Below are positions 15,941-23,967 of a stretch of 64,000 nucleotides of DNA, piece after piece; the stretch's first letter is position 1, and the number at the start of each line of letters is the position of its first letter. Made by a program: the position numbers and the translations under genes. The DNA is from Actinomycetota bacterium (GTDB taxonomy: Bacteria; Actinomycetota; Actinomycetes; S36-B12). The DNA lies in the NCBI GenBank assembly GCA_016717115.1, contig JADKGE010000001.1, positions 620,001 through 684,000 on the forward strand, given 5' to 3'. A model generated the notes under the pieces. It ran no database searches. It saw only the letters and a list, made by a program, of their open reading frames with translations, and was not told where the DNA came from.

Positions 15941-17133
15941 GCCTTGTCCTCGTCATCAACTCGGGGTCCTCGAGCCTGAAGTACCAGCTGGTCGACGTCG
16001 AGCAGGGCACCTGGATCGCCAAGGGGCTTGTCGAGCGCATCGGCGAGGGACTGTCGCGGCTCGTGCATGAGGTGCGCGACGCCGACGTGGTCGAGGTCGA
16101 CATGTCCCTGCCCGACCATGCAGCGGCCCTGGAACTGGTGCTCGACACGTTCGACGGGGTGGGCCCGCCCCTGGACGGCCTCGTGGCCGTCGGCCATCGC
16201 GTCGTCCATGGCGGCCCCGACTACCGCGAGCCCGTCATCGTCGACGACGAGGTCGAGCAGGCGATCGAGGAGATCGTCCCGCTCGCGCCGCTGCACAATC
16301 CCGCCGCGCTCCTGGGCATTCGCGATCTGCGACGCCTCATGCCCGATGTGCCGCACGTGGCCGTCTTCGACACCGCCTTCCATGCCACGATGCCGCCTGA
16401 GGCCTACACGTACGCCATCCCCGCGGATCTGGCGGCCGAGTACCGGATCCGGCGCTACGGGTTCCACGGCACGAGCTACCGCAACGTCACGCGCAAGGCG
16501 GCGGCGTTCCTCAGCACTCCGGTCGACGACGTGAACCTCATCGTGTGCCACCTCGGCAACGGCGCGTCGATGGCGGCGATCCGCGGTGGACGGTCGGTCG
16601 ACACCACGATGGGCCTGACCCCGCTCCAGGGCCTGATGATGGGTACCCGGTCGGGGGACATCGATCCGGCGGTGGTCTTCCACCTCGTACGGGTGGCCGG
16701 CCTCACGCTCGACGATGTCGACGCGATGCTCAACAAGGCGAGCGGGCTCAAGGGGCTCGCGGGCGATCAGGACATGCGCGAGGTACGTCATCGCGCGGCC
16801 ACGGGCGACACTGCGGCGCGGCGAGCCCTCGACGTCTACGCGTATCGCATCCGCGCCTACGTCGGCGCATACCTCGCGGTGGTCCCCGGCGTTCAGGCCA
16901 TCGTGTTCACCGCGGGGATCGGCGAGAACGACGCCGCCCTTCGACGCGAGGTGTGCGGGCCGCTCCGGCACCTGGGCATCCACCTCGACGACGACCTCAA
17001 CCGTTCAGCCTCCTCGGCTGCCCGGGCGATCGACGACGGCACGGGCACGATCCGCATCCTCGTCATCCCGACGAACGAGGAGGCCGAGATCGCCAGGCAG
17101 GCCCAGGAGGCCGTCGTGGCGCTACGCGCCTGA
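15937..17133 (+). CDS. ackA: Acetate kinase
   Basis: A 398-aa ASKHA-fold kinase of standard length. It opens with VLVINSGSSSLKYQL and contains GHRVVHGG, the HNPAALLG and VAVFDTAFH blocks, GFHGTSYRNVTRKAA, HLGNGASMAAIRGGRSVDTT (phosphate binding) and FTAGIGEN (adenosine region). It makes ATP from acetyl phosphate, or activates acetate in reverse; with the meta-cleavage acetyl-CoA supply nearby either direction is plausible. The GTG start overlaps pta by 4 bases. The 3' end overlaps the convergent aldolase gene by 12 bases and no terminator is visible there. Confidence 0.97.
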   Translation: MSLVLVINSGSSSLKYQLVDVEQGTWIAKGLVERIGEGLSRLVHEVRDADVVEVDMSLPDHAAALELVLDTFDGVGPPLDGLVAVGHRVVHGGPDYREPVIVDDEVEQAIEEIVPLAPLHNPAALLGIRDLRRLMPDVPHVAVFDTAFHATMPPEAYTYAIPADLAAEYRIRRYGFHGTSYRNVTRKAAAFLSTPVDDVNLIVCHLGNGASMAAIRGGRSVDTTMGLTPLQGLMMGTRSGDIDPAVVFHLVRVAGLTLDDVDAMLNKASGLKGLAGDQDMREVRHRAATGDTAARRALDVYAYRIRAYVGAYLAVVPGVQAIVFTAGIGENDAALRREVCGPLRHLGIHLDDDLNRSASSAARAIDDGTGTIRILVIPTNEEAEIARQAQEAVVALRA

Positions 17134-17880
17134 ACGAGCCTTGAGCAGGTCGGCCTTCATCCCGGCCAGCATGGGCGTGCGGTCGTAGCCGACCGTGATC
17201 ATGCGGAACCCCGCCGCCGTCCACTTCTGCGTCAGGTCGGCATCGGCGTGGATGCCGGCGACGATGCCGTGCCTCCGACAGGCGTCGAGGATGCGGTCGA
17301 TCGCGTCGGTGAACAGGGGGTCGTCGTGGGCCGTGAGCGGGGGAAGGCCCAGGGTGAGCGACAGGTCGACCGGGCCCACGTAGATGCCGTCGATGCCCGG
17401 CACCGAGAGGATCTCGTCGAGGTTGTCGACTGCCTCGATGGTCTCAATCATGGGGATGCAGCAGACGGCGGCGTTCGCCTGCTGCACGTAGTCGCCGCTG
17501 TACCGATCGAGGGCGGCGAGGGCGCCGAAGCTGCGGATTCCCTCGGGGGCGTAGCGGCAGGCGGCCACGGCGCGGGCCGCCTGCTCGGCGTTGTTCACCA
17601 TCGGCACGATGACGGCCAGGGCGCCGGCATCGAGCGAGTGCCCGATGGACGTCGGGTCGTTCCACGCCACGCGGACCACGGGGATCGTGCCGGCCGACGC
17701 GGCCGCCTGGATCATCGCCAGAGCGTCGACCTGCGACGCGTAGCCGTGCTGGAGATCGATGCACACGTAGTCGTATCCCATGCGGGCTGCGGACTCGGCG
17801 GTCAACGGCTCCCTCAGGAACAGCCACGCGCCGAGGGCGGGCCCGGGACTCCATCGGTCCTTCAGTGTCGGCAGCAGCAT
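17122..17880 (-). CDS. HpcH/HpaI-family aldolase/citrate lyase-like
   Basis: A 252-aa class II (metal-dependent) pyruvate aldolase-type TIM barrel: WLFLREPLTAESAARMGYDYVCIDLQHG at the start, VRV-WND, M.NN.EQA..AV.A.RY.P.G.RS, CIPMIETIEAVDNLDEIL (metal-ligand Glu) and GIDGIYVGPVDLSLTLG (ligand Asp). It cleaves 2-keto-4-hydroxy acids to pyruvate and an aldehyde; the exact substrate is not set. Its ATG lies 6 bases after TACCCT (17887-17892, minus strand) with no ribosome site, so it is probably leaderless. It points away from the meta-cleavage genes that begin about 180 bases beyond its start. Confidence 0.9.
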   Translation of the reverse strand: MLLPTLKDRWSPGPALGAWLFLREPLTAESAARMGYDYVCIDLQHGYASQVDALAMIQAAASAGTIPVVRVAWNDPTSIGHSLDAGALAVIVPMVNNAEQAARAVAACRYAPEGIRSFGALAALDRYSGDYVQQANAAVCCIPMIETIEAVDNLDEILSVPGIDGIYVGPVDLSLTLGLPPLTAHDDPLFTDAIDRILDACRRHGIVAGIHADADLTQKWTAAGFRMITVGYDRTPMLAGMKADLLKARSGA

Positions 17881-17954
17881 GCCCGAAGGGTAGTGCGCGG
17901 TCGGATCGGCGAGGGTCCCTCCGGGCGGGACTTTGGTCCCCCTTCCGACGAGTG

Positions 17955-17971
17955 GTTCCGCTGTGAGGAAC
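17955..17971. promoter_or_regulatory. Predicted IclR operator, GTTCC-N7-GGAAC (site 1)
   Basis: GTTCC-GCTGTGA-GGAAC lies 92 bases before the ferredoxin ATG. It matches 14 of 17 positions with the site at 20281-20297, and an IclR gene lies between the two transcription units. A TAGCGT -10 candidate at 18000-18005 has no good -35, and the site is centred about 49 bases upstream of the implied start, as expected for an activator position. Confidence 0.6.
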
Positions 17972-18063
17972 ACCCCGTATGCAGGGTGGGGAAACGTCCT
18001 AGCGTGCCCCCAAGTGGTCCCGCGAAGGCGCGGTACCGATGTGAGCGTTCGAGAGGGAGTGCG

Positions 18064-18417
18064 ATGCCCCGTCTGACTGTCGAGTCCGATGGAGTGACCA
18101 TCGACATCCTCGAAGGCGAGACGATTCTCGAAGGCCTGTACCGCAACGGCTTCGCGTACCGGATCGGGTGCCGCCGCGGCGGCTGCGCGATCTGCAAGGT
18201 CGACCTGGTCGACGGCGAGGTCACGTACAACCGAACCGTGGCTGACACGGTTCTCAGTGACGAGGAGCGAGCCGCCGGGACATGCCTGTCCTGTCGGGCC
18301 GTTCCGGTCACCGACGTGAAGATCGCGCTCAGGGAAGAGAACCTGCGACGCGTGAGCTCCTTGATGGCCTTCGCGATGAAGGCCGCGCCACGGGCGACGA
18401 GCGCCCAATCCCAGTAG
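18064..18417 (+). CDS. xylT: Plant-type [2Fe-2S] ferredoxin, XylT-like
   Basis: A 117-aa ferredoxin. Cluster ligands C36-x4-C41-x2-C44-x29-C74 have exact plant-type spacing, in the context IGCRRGGCAICKVD...TCLSC. Placed 26 bases before catechol 2,3-dioxygenase, it fits the XylT role: reducing the active-site iron of the extradiol dioxygenase after oxidative inactivation. It is somewhat longer at the C-terminus than XylT (about 35 extra residues, RVSSLMAFAMKAAPR), which may be a lineage feature. It could alternatively serve an oxygenase encoded outside the window. Start ATG at 18064 after GAGGGAG. Confidence 0.87.
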   Translation: MPRLTVESDGVTIDILEGETILEGLYRNGFAYRIGCRRGGCAICKVDLVDGEVTYNRTVADTVLSDEERAAGTCLSCRAVPVTDVKIALREENLRRVSSLMAFAMKAAPRATSAQSQ

Positions 18418-18443
18418 TTGGACCCGAGAAAGGACCTAACCCG

Positions 18444-19358
18444 ATGGCCGTCATGCGCATGGGCTACATGCACGTACGAGTTACCGACTTGGCCGAGGCC
18501 AAGGAGCACTACGCGAACACCGTTGGCCTCTACCAGACGCTGGAGCAGGACGGCCGCGTGTACTACAAGGGCTGGGACGAGTGGGATCACCACTCCGTCG
18601 TGATCGAAGAGGGCGGCGTCGGCTACGTCAAGTGCGGATTCAAGTGCGACAAGCCTGAGGACATCGCCGAGATCGAGGCGAAGACGATCGCCTTCGGCTA
18701 CCCGGTCGAGCGCATGGTCGCGGGCGAGAACCCCGAGGTCGGCGACGGCATCCGCGTCACCCTGCCGAGCGGACACCAGATCGAGTTCTACAGCCACATG
18801 ACGGCATGGGGCCTGGAGGTCGGCACGCACAACCCCGACGCGTTCCCGCGGCACATGGTCGGCATCGGCGCCCCGCGCCTCGACCACGCCCTGCTGTGGG
18901 TCAACGATCCGGGCGAGATCGAGCGCTTCTTCGTCGACGTCATCGGTATGTGGGCGACCGAGCGCGTGCGCACGAGCCTCGACGACGACGCCCACACCAT
19001 CGCCACCTGGCTCACCATCGGCGAGTCGAACCACGACATCGCCCTGCTCGAGGCGCCGGAGAACAAGATCCACCACTTCGCGTTCGAGATGCGTGGCTGG
19101 AGCGACATCCTCCACGCAGCGGACATCTTCGCGATGGACGACGTGCCGATCGACATCGGGCCCACGCGCCACGGCATCACCCGCGGCACGACGATCTACT
19201 TCTTCGACCCGGCCGGCAACCGCAACGAGACGTTCTCCGGCGGTTACCGCTGCTTCCGCGACCGTCCCACGGTCACCTGGACGCCCGACCAGCTCGGGAA
19301 GGCGATCTTCTACCACCAGCGCGAGCTCAACGAGCGGTTCCTCACCGTCGCGACCTGA
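18444..19358 (+). CDS. xylE: Catechol 2,3-dioxygenase (extradiol)
   Basis: A 304-aa two-domain vicinal-oxygen-chelate enzyme closely following XylE along its whole length. Fe(II) ligands would be H148 (RLDHALL), H211 (KIHHFAF) and E262 (GNRNETF). The block SIDIGPTRHG of XylE is nearly conserved (PIDIGPTRHGITRG), and so is the C-terminal TW-PDQLGKAIFYH......NERF.TV. It cleaves catechol meta to the hydroxyls, giving 2-hydroxymuconic semialdehyde. It is second in a unit with the ferredoxin; the downstream pathway genes follow after the IclR regulator. Hairpins at 19358-19444 probably end this transcript. Confidence 0.96.
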   Translation: MAVMRMGYMHVRVTDLAEAKEHYANTVGLYQTLEQDGRVYYKGWDEWDHHSVVIEEGGVGYVKCGFKCDKPEDIAEIEAKTIAFGYPVERMVAGENPEVGDGIRVTLPSGHQIEFYSHMTAWGLEVGTHNPDAFPRHMVGIGAPRLDHALLWVNDPGEIERFFVDVIGMWATERVRTSLDDDAHTIATWLTIGESNHDIALLEAPENKIHHFAFEMRGWSDILHAADIFAMDDVPIDIGPTRHGITRGTTIYFFDPAGNRNETFSGGYRCFRDRPTVTWTPDQLGKAIFYHQRELNERFLTVAT

Positions 19359-19400
19359 GCCCTTCGGCGGCCCCTCTCCTGGTGGGGCCGCCTGCGGGCT
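19358..19400. terminator. GC-rich hairpin after xylE
   Basis: GGCGGCCCC at 19366-19374 pairs with GGGGCCGCC at 19384-19392; the outer arms AGCCC and GGGCT (19358-19362, 19396-19400) extend it. There is no T tract, so termination would be weak or factor-dependent. It starts on the last base of the xylE stop codon. Confidence 0.5.
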
Positions 19401-19407
19401 GAACCGA

Positions 19408-19444
19408 AGCCGCACCCTGCAGGGCTATCCTGCGGGGTGCGGCT
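19408..19444. terminator. Second long hairpin between xylE and iclR
   Basis: AGCCGCACCCTGCAGG (19408-19423) pairs with 19429-19444 with one G-T wobble and a 5-base GCTAT loop, followed by TCT. It lies 26 bases before the IclR start codon. It may be the xylE terminator or attenuate read-through into iclR. Confidence 0.6.
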
Positions 19445-19470
19445 TCTGCGCGGCCGCGGAGAGCGGAAGC

Positions 19471-20247
19471 ATGCGAGAGCCGGACGTCGAAGGTGGACTG
19501 AAGTCCGTCGCGACGGCACTGGACCTCCTCGACTGCTTCGTCACCGAGGAGGAGCTCGGGGTCTCTGAAGTGGCGCGCCGGCTGGGCGTGGCCAAGAGCA
19601 CCGCCCATCGGCTGCTCACCACCCTCGCTTCCCGGGGCCTGATCGAGCAGAGTCCGTCAACCGGGCGGTACCGACTTGGACTCCACCTCTTCGAACTCGG
19701 GCACCTGGCGCTCACCCGCATCGACCTGCGGCGGGAGTCGCGCACCCTGCTCGAAGAGCTGCGCGAGGTGAGCGGCTGGACGGTCCACCTGTCGGTTCGG
19801 CAAGGCGCCGACACGCTCTTCCTCGAGCGGCTCCCGACGCTGCGTGGCATGCAGGCGATGGGGGAGTACCGCCGTCGTTGGCCGCTGCACGCGACGTCGT
19901 CGGGGAAGGCGATCTGCGCCTTCGACCCCGAGGCGGCGATGGCGCGGTCGCAGGCGGGGTTCCCGGCCTTCACCACCCACACCATCTCGACGGAAGCCGC
20001 CTTCCGCGCGGAGCTCGTCCACATCAGGCAGCGTGGCTACGCGACGGCCCGCGAGGAGCTCATGTACCGGCTGGCGTCGGTGGCGGCGCCCGTCCTCGAC
20101 CCGCAGGGCGTCGCGCGGGCCGCGGTGTCCATCACCGGCTCGGTGCTCGAGCTCGGCGAGCACCCCGAGCGTCAGGCCCGCCTCGTGCTCATCGCCGCGC
20201 AGCGGCTCGGCCGGGTGCTCCAGCGCAAGGCTCCGCCCATCAGCTGA
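19471..20247 (+). CDS. IclR-family transcriptional regulator
   Basis: A 258-aa regulator. The winged helix lies at about 8-70 (SVATALDLLDCFV, then VSEVARRLGVAKSTAHRLLTTL), and the IclR effector domain follows from about 85 (F.LG...L...DLR...R..L..L, then VHLSVRQG......ERL). The conserved WPLHATSSGKA and RGYATAREE blocks of the ligand pocket are present. IclR proteins of the PcaR/CatR/MhpR type control aromatic catabolism; its position between the two meta-cleavage units strongly suggests that role. It probably binds the GTTCC-N7-GGAAC sites at 17955 and 20281. Inducer unknown, likely a pathway intermediate. Confidence 0.93.
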   Translation: MREPDVEGGLKSVATALDLLDCFVTEEELGVSEVARRLGVAKSTAHRLLTTLASRGLIEQSPSTGRYRLGLHLFELGHLALTRIDLRRESRTLLEELREVSGWTVHLSVRQGADTLFLERLPTLRGMQAMGEYRRRWPLHATSSGKAICAFDPEAAMARSQAGFPAFTTHTISTEAAFRAELVHIRQRGYATAREELMYRLASVAAPVLDPQGVARAAVSITGSVLELGEHPERQARLVLIAAQRLGRVLQRKAPPIS

Positions 20248-20280
20248 AACGGTCCGGTTCCTCACACTCGCAGATGAATC

Positions 20281-20297
20281 GTTCCGAGGTCAGGAAC
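20281..20297. promoter_or_regulatory. Predicted IclR operator, GTTCC-N7-GGAAC (site 2)
   Basis: CGTTCC-GAGGTCA-GGAACG is a 6-7-6 inverted repeat 63 bases before the hydratase GTG, in the 112-bp gap after iclR. An additional half-site, GGTTCCTCACA (20256-20266), is the reverse complement of the right half of site 1 (TGTGAGGAAC). Conservation at both promoters of one pathway makes chance unlikely. Confidence 0.6.
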
Positions 20298-20359
20298 GCG
20301 ATGCGGGCATTCGGGGCTCCTGCTCCTACGTTGGCCAGACAGTCGACACGGAGGTCGCA

Positions 20360-21175
20360 GTGGACAGCAGCACGCGTACGTCAGTGGCACAGGAGCTAGC
20401 AGCGGCGTACACCACCCGCGAGGCCGTGGATCCCCTCAGTGGGCGATTCCCCGACATGACCGTGGAGGACTCCTACGCCATCCAGCTCGCCCAGATCGCC
20501 GATCGGCTCGCTGCTGGACGCTGGGTGATCGGCCACAAGGTCGGCCTCACCTCAGCGGCCATGCAGCGTCAGCTGGGCGTGAACCAGCCCGACTACGGTC
20601 ACATCACCGACGACATGATCTTTCTCGAGCATTCGGCAATCCCCTTCTCCACGTACCTCCAGCCACGCATCGAACCGGAGATCGCCTTCGTCCTCAAGGC
20701 GCCGCTCAAGGGTCCCGGCGTCACGGTGCCGCAGGCCCTGGCGGCCATCGACTTCGTCCTGCCGGCCCTGGAGATCATCGACAGCCGGATCCGCGACTGG
20801 AAGATCGGCATCCTGGACACGATCGCCGACAACGCTTCCTCGGGCGGCATCGTCCTGGGCAGCACGCCGGTCGGTGTCGGGGACGTCGACCTGCGACTCA
20901 GCGGCTGCGTGCTCTACCGCAACGGCGAGGTCATCGGCACCGGGGCAGGCGGCGCCGTCCTGGGTTCGCCCATCTCGTCGCTGGTCTGGTTGGCCAATAC
21001 GGTCGGTCCGCTGGGGATCACCCTCGAGGCGGGTCATGTCGTGCTCCCGGGGTCGCAGACGGCGTCCTTCCCGGTGGCGGCGGGAGACAGCTTCACTGCC
21101 CAGTTCGGGGGCATCGGCTCGGTGACCACCCGATTCACGAACGATGACGCAGCCACCACTCAAGGAGCATCATGA
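20360..21175 (+). CDS. xylJ: 2-hydroxypenta-2,4-dienoate (2-oxopent-4-enoate) hydratase
   Basis: A 271-aa member of the fumarylacetoacetate-hydrolase-fold hydratase/decarboxylase family: YAIQ......RLAAG....GHKVGLTSAAMQRQLGV, PRIEPEIAFVL (metal ligands E, E), LEIIDSRIRDWKI and DNASS. It hydrates 2-hydroxypentadienoate to 4-hydroxy-2-oxovalerate. The SAAMQ and PDYGHI features and its place before the acetaldehyde dehydrogenase/aldolase pair favour the hydratase over the paralogous decarboxylase found at 23159. The GTG at 20360 follows GGAGG at 6-bp spacing. Its stop overlaps the next start by 4 bases. Confidence 0.9.
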   Translation: MDSSTRTSVAQELAAAYTTREAVDPLSGRFPDMTVEDSYAIQLAQIADRLAAGRWVIGHKVGLTSAAMQRQLGVNQPDYGHITDDMIFLEHSAIPFSTYLQPRIEPEIAFVLKAPLKGPGVTVPQALAAIDFVLPALEIIDSRIRDWKIGILDTIADNASSGGIVLGSTPVGVGDVDLRLSGCVLYRNGEVIGTGAGGAVLGSPISSLVWLANTVGPLGITLEAGHVVLPGSQTASFPVAAGDSFTAQFGGIGSVTTRFTNDDAATTQGAS

Positions 21176-22074
21176 CCAAGGCAACCGCAGCCATCGTCGG
21201 CCCAGGCAACATCGGCACCGACCTGCTGGCCAAGCTGCAGCGCAGTGAGAACATCGATGTGCGCTGGATGATCGGCGTCGACCCCTCGTCGGACGGTCTC
21301 GCCCGGGCACGTGCACGCGGCGTGGAGACGTCCCACGAAGGTGTCGACTGGCTCCTCGCCCAGGACGAACTGCCGGACCTCGTCTTCGAGGCAACGAGTG
21401 CATACGCGCACCGTGACAGCGCTCCGCGGTACGCCGAGGCGGGCATCCAGGCCGTCGACCTGACCCCGGCGGCCATCGGGCCGTTCGTGTGCCCCCCCGT
21501 CAACCTCGACGTGAACCTGTCTGCGCCGAACGTCAACATGATCACCTGCGGCGGCCAGGCCACGATCCCGATCGTCGCGGCGGTGAGCAGCATCGTGCCC
21601 GTCGAATACGCAGAGATCGTCGCATCGATCTCGTCCCGCTCCGCGGGTCCTGGGACCCGGGCCAACATCGACGAGTTCACCGAGACCACGTCCTATGCGA
21701 TCGAGGTCGTCGGCGGGGCGCAGCGAGGCAAGGCGATCATCATCCTCAATCCCGTCGAGCCGCCGATGATCATGCGCGACACGGTCTTCTGCTCGATCCC
21801 GGCCGAGTGCGACCGCGACGCGATCTCCGAGGCCATTCATGCGATGGTCGCCAAGGTCCAGGAGTACGTGCCCGGCTACACCCTGCGCGCGGACCCTCAG
21901 TTCGACGACCCCCGCGAGATCTGGAACGGGCATGCCCGCGTGGCCGTCTTCCTCGAGGTTCTGGGCAAGGGCGACTACCTGCCGGTGTACGCCGGCAATC
22001 TCGACATCATCACGGCCGCGGCCGCCCGGGTGGGCGACATGCTGGCCCTCGCGAAGGTTGGAGCGAACGCATGA
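21172..22074 (+). CDS. xylQ: Acetaldehyde dehydrogenase (acylating)
   Basis: A 300-aa enzyme of the MhpF/XylQ/DmpF family. The NAD loop VGPGNIGTDLL is at 9-19, the catalytic Cys is C126 in MITCGGQATIPIV, and the dimer/aldolase contact segments ARVAVFLEV and GDYLPVYAGNLDIITAAA follow. It oxidises acetaldehyde to acetyl-CoA while physically channelled from the aldolase encoded next. It is joined to both neighbours by ATGA overlaps, a fixed gene order for this bifunctional complex. Confidence 0.96.
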   Translation: MTKATAAIVGPGNIGTDLLAKLQRSENIDVRWMIGVDPSSDGLARARARGVETSHEGVDWLLAQDELPDLVFEATSAYAHRDSAPRYAEAGIQAVDLTPAAIGPFVCPPVNLDVNLSAPNVNMITCGGQATIPIVAAVSSIVPVEYAEIVASISSRSAGPGTRANIDEFTETTSYAIEVVGGAQRGKAIIILNPVEPPMIMRDTVFCSIPAECDRDAISEAIHAMVAKVQEYVPGYTLRADPQFDDPREIWNGHARVAVFLEVLGKGDYLPVYAGNLDIITAAAARVGDMLALAKVGANA

Positions 22075-23159
22075 GCACCCCGACGATGACATCCGATGCG
22101 GTGGCGCAGGAGCCCGTCCTGGAGAAGGTCCGCATCACCGACTCGACCCTCCGCGACGGCAGTCACGCGATGGCGCACCGATTCACCGAGGCGCAGGTGC
22201 GCTCGGTTGTGAACGCGCTCGACCAGGCGGGCGTCGAGATCATCGAGGTCACGCATGGTGACGGACTCGGCGGCTCGAGCTTCAACTACGGCTTCAGCGC
22301 CGTCGATGACATCCAGCTCGTGGCGGCCGCGGTCGACGAGGCGCGGCAGGCGCGGATCGCCGTGCTCATGCTGCCCGGACTGGGCACGGTCAAGAACCTC
22401 AAGCAGGCACACGAGGCTGGTGCGCAGGTGGCCCGCATCGCGACGCACTGCACGGAAGCCGACGTGTCACGCCAGCACTTCAAGGCCGCCCGCGAGCTGG
22501 GCATGGAGACGGTCGGCTTCCTCATGCTGTCGCACCGCGCCACGCCGTCGAAGATCGCCGAGCAGGCCCGCATCATGGTCGACGCCGGCGCCCAGTGCGT
22601 CTACGTGGTCGACTCTGCTGGCGCGATGGTGCTCGGCGACGCCCAGCTGCGCGTCCAGGCGGTCATCGACGAGATCGGCAAGGAGGCTCAGGTGGGCTTC
22701 CACGGACATCAGAACCTCTCGATGGGAGTCGCCAACTCCGTCCTCGCCTACCAGGCCGGGGCGCGGCAGATCGACGGTGCGCTGCTCGCACTTGGTGCCG
22801 GCGCCGGCAACTCGCCGACCGAGGTGCTCGCCGCGACCTTCGAGCGGCTCGGCGTGCCGACCGGTGTCGACGTGCAGGCCGCGCTCGCCGCGGCCGAGGA
22901 GATCGTCAAGCCCATGGTGTCGCGGATCCCGCACATGGACCGCTCGTCCATCGTCCAGGGCTACGCGGGCGTGTACTCGAGCTTCCTGCTCCACGCTGAG
23001 CGTGCCGGTGCCCGCTACGGCGTGCCCCCGCACGAGATCCTGCAACGGGTGGGAGAGGCCGGGTACGTCGGCGGACAAGAGGACATGATCATCGACATCG
23101 CCCTGCAGATCGCGCAGGAGCGCGACCTCGGCGACGTGCAGGCAGCGGGGGTGCGCTGA
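22071..23159 (+). CDS. xylK: 4-hydroxy-2-oxovalerate aldolase
   Basis: A 362-aa DmpG/XylK/MhpE-type HMGL-like TIM barrel: VRITDSTLRDGSHAMAHRF at the start (metal/catalytic R-D), IEVTHGDGLGGSSFNYG, and the HxH metal ligands in GFHGHQNLSMGVAN. The C-terminal communication domain contains GYAGVYSSFLLHAERA and GGQEDMI. It splits 4-hydroxy-2-oxovalerate into pyruvate and acetaldehyde, which is handed to XylQ. It has about 20 extra N-terminal residues relative to DmpG. It overlaps xylQ by 4 bases and the following decarboxylase by 1 base. Confidence 0.95.
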   Translation: MSTPTMTSDAVAQEPVLEKVRITDSTLRDGSHAMAHRFTEAQVRSVVNALDQAGVEIIEVTHGDGLGGSSFNYGFSAVDDIQLVAAAVDEARQARIAVLMLPGLGTVKNLKQAHEAGAQVARIATHCTEADVSRQHFKAARELGMETVGFLMLSHRATPSKIAEQARIMVDAGAQCVYVVDSAGAMVLGDAQLRVQAVIDEIGKEAQVGFHGHQNLSMGVANSVLAYQAGARQIDGALLALGAGAGNSPTEVLAATFERLGVPTGVDVQAALAAAEEIVKPMVSRIPHMDRSSIVQGYAGVYSSFLLHAERAGARYGVPPHEILQRVGEAGYVGGQEDMIIDIALQIAQERDLGDVQAAGVR

Positions 23160-23941
23160 TGACGTGGGACATCGTCAACCACCTCGCCGACATCCTCATC
23201 GCGTGCGAGGACAACCACGTCGATCGTGAGCCGCTCACCGATGAGTGGCCCGAACTCGATCTGCAGACCGCGTACGCCGTCCAGGACGAAGTGCTGCGCC
23301 GGAAGGTGGCTGCCGGACAGAAGGTGATCGGCGTCAAGCTCGGCCTCACCTCGCGGGCCAAGCAGCAGCGCATGAACGTGCATGCCCCCCTGACGGGCTG
23401 GCTGACCGACGCCATGGTCCTGCCTGCCGGAGTGCCGGTGCCGCAGGGCGAGTTGATCCACCCGCGCGCGGAGCCGGAGATCGTCTTCGTGATGGGTGCA
23501 CCACTCGAGGGGCCCGGCGTGACGGCTGCCAGCGCCATGGCTGCTGTCGACGACGTCTACGCGGGCCTGGAGATCATCGACAGCCGATACCGCGACTTCC
23601 GGTTCACGCTCGCCGACGTGGTCGCCGACAACGCGTCTTCGGCCCGATTCGTGCTCGGACCCGTCGGCCGCGGACCTGACGAGCTGGATCTGGCCATGGA
23701 GGCCTGCCTGCTCGAGGTCGACGGCGTCATCGTCGACTCCGCCACCGGGGCCGCTGTCCAGGGGCATCCTGCCGAGGCATTGGCGCTCGCCGCCAACGAC
23801 CTCGCCCGCCGGGGGCTGCGGATCGAGGAGGGCTGGATCGTCCTCACCGGCGGAATGACCGATGCCGTCTTCACCCACCCGGGGTCCGGCGTGGCGGCGC
23901 ACTTCACCAATCTCGGATCCGTCATCGTCTCCGGCGGCTGA
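23159..23941 (+). CDS. xylI: 4-oxalocrotonate (2-oxo-3-hexenedioate) decarboxylase
   Basis: A 260-aa paralogue of the hydratase at 20360. The shared core has GVKLGLTSRAKQQRMNVHAP and then IHPRAEPEIVFVM (acidic metal ligands), LEIIDSRYRDFRF and DNASSARFVLG. The KQQRMNV sequence and the FTNLGSV C-terminus are typical of the XylI/DmpH decarboxylases. It removes CO2 from 4-oxalocrotonate to give 2-hydroxypentadienoate and usually forms a complex with the hydratase. Its ATG overlaps the aldolase stop by one base. It serves the dehydrogenase (oxalocrotonate) branch together with the semialdehyde dehydrogenase that follows. Confidence 0.88.
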   Translation: MTWDIVNHLADILIACEDNHVDREPLTDEWPELDLQTAYAVQDEVLRRKVAAGQKVIGVKLGLTSRAKQQRMNVHAPLTGWLTDAMVLPAGVPVPQGELIHPRAEPEIVFVMGAPLEGPGVTAASAMAAVDDVYAGLEIIDSRYRDFRFTLADVVADNASSARFVLGPVGRGPDELDLAMEACLLEVDGVIVDSATGAAVQGHPAEALALAANDLARRGLRIEEGWIVLTGGMTDAVFTHPGSGVAAHFTNLGSVIVSGG

Positions 23942-23967
23942 CGCCTGCTCTATCGAAAGGGACTCCC

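Noticed and set aside
17862..19415. Long minus-strand frame opposite ferredoxin and xylE
   Set aside because: It is the antisense shadow of two genes whose active-site residues are all visible on the plus strand.
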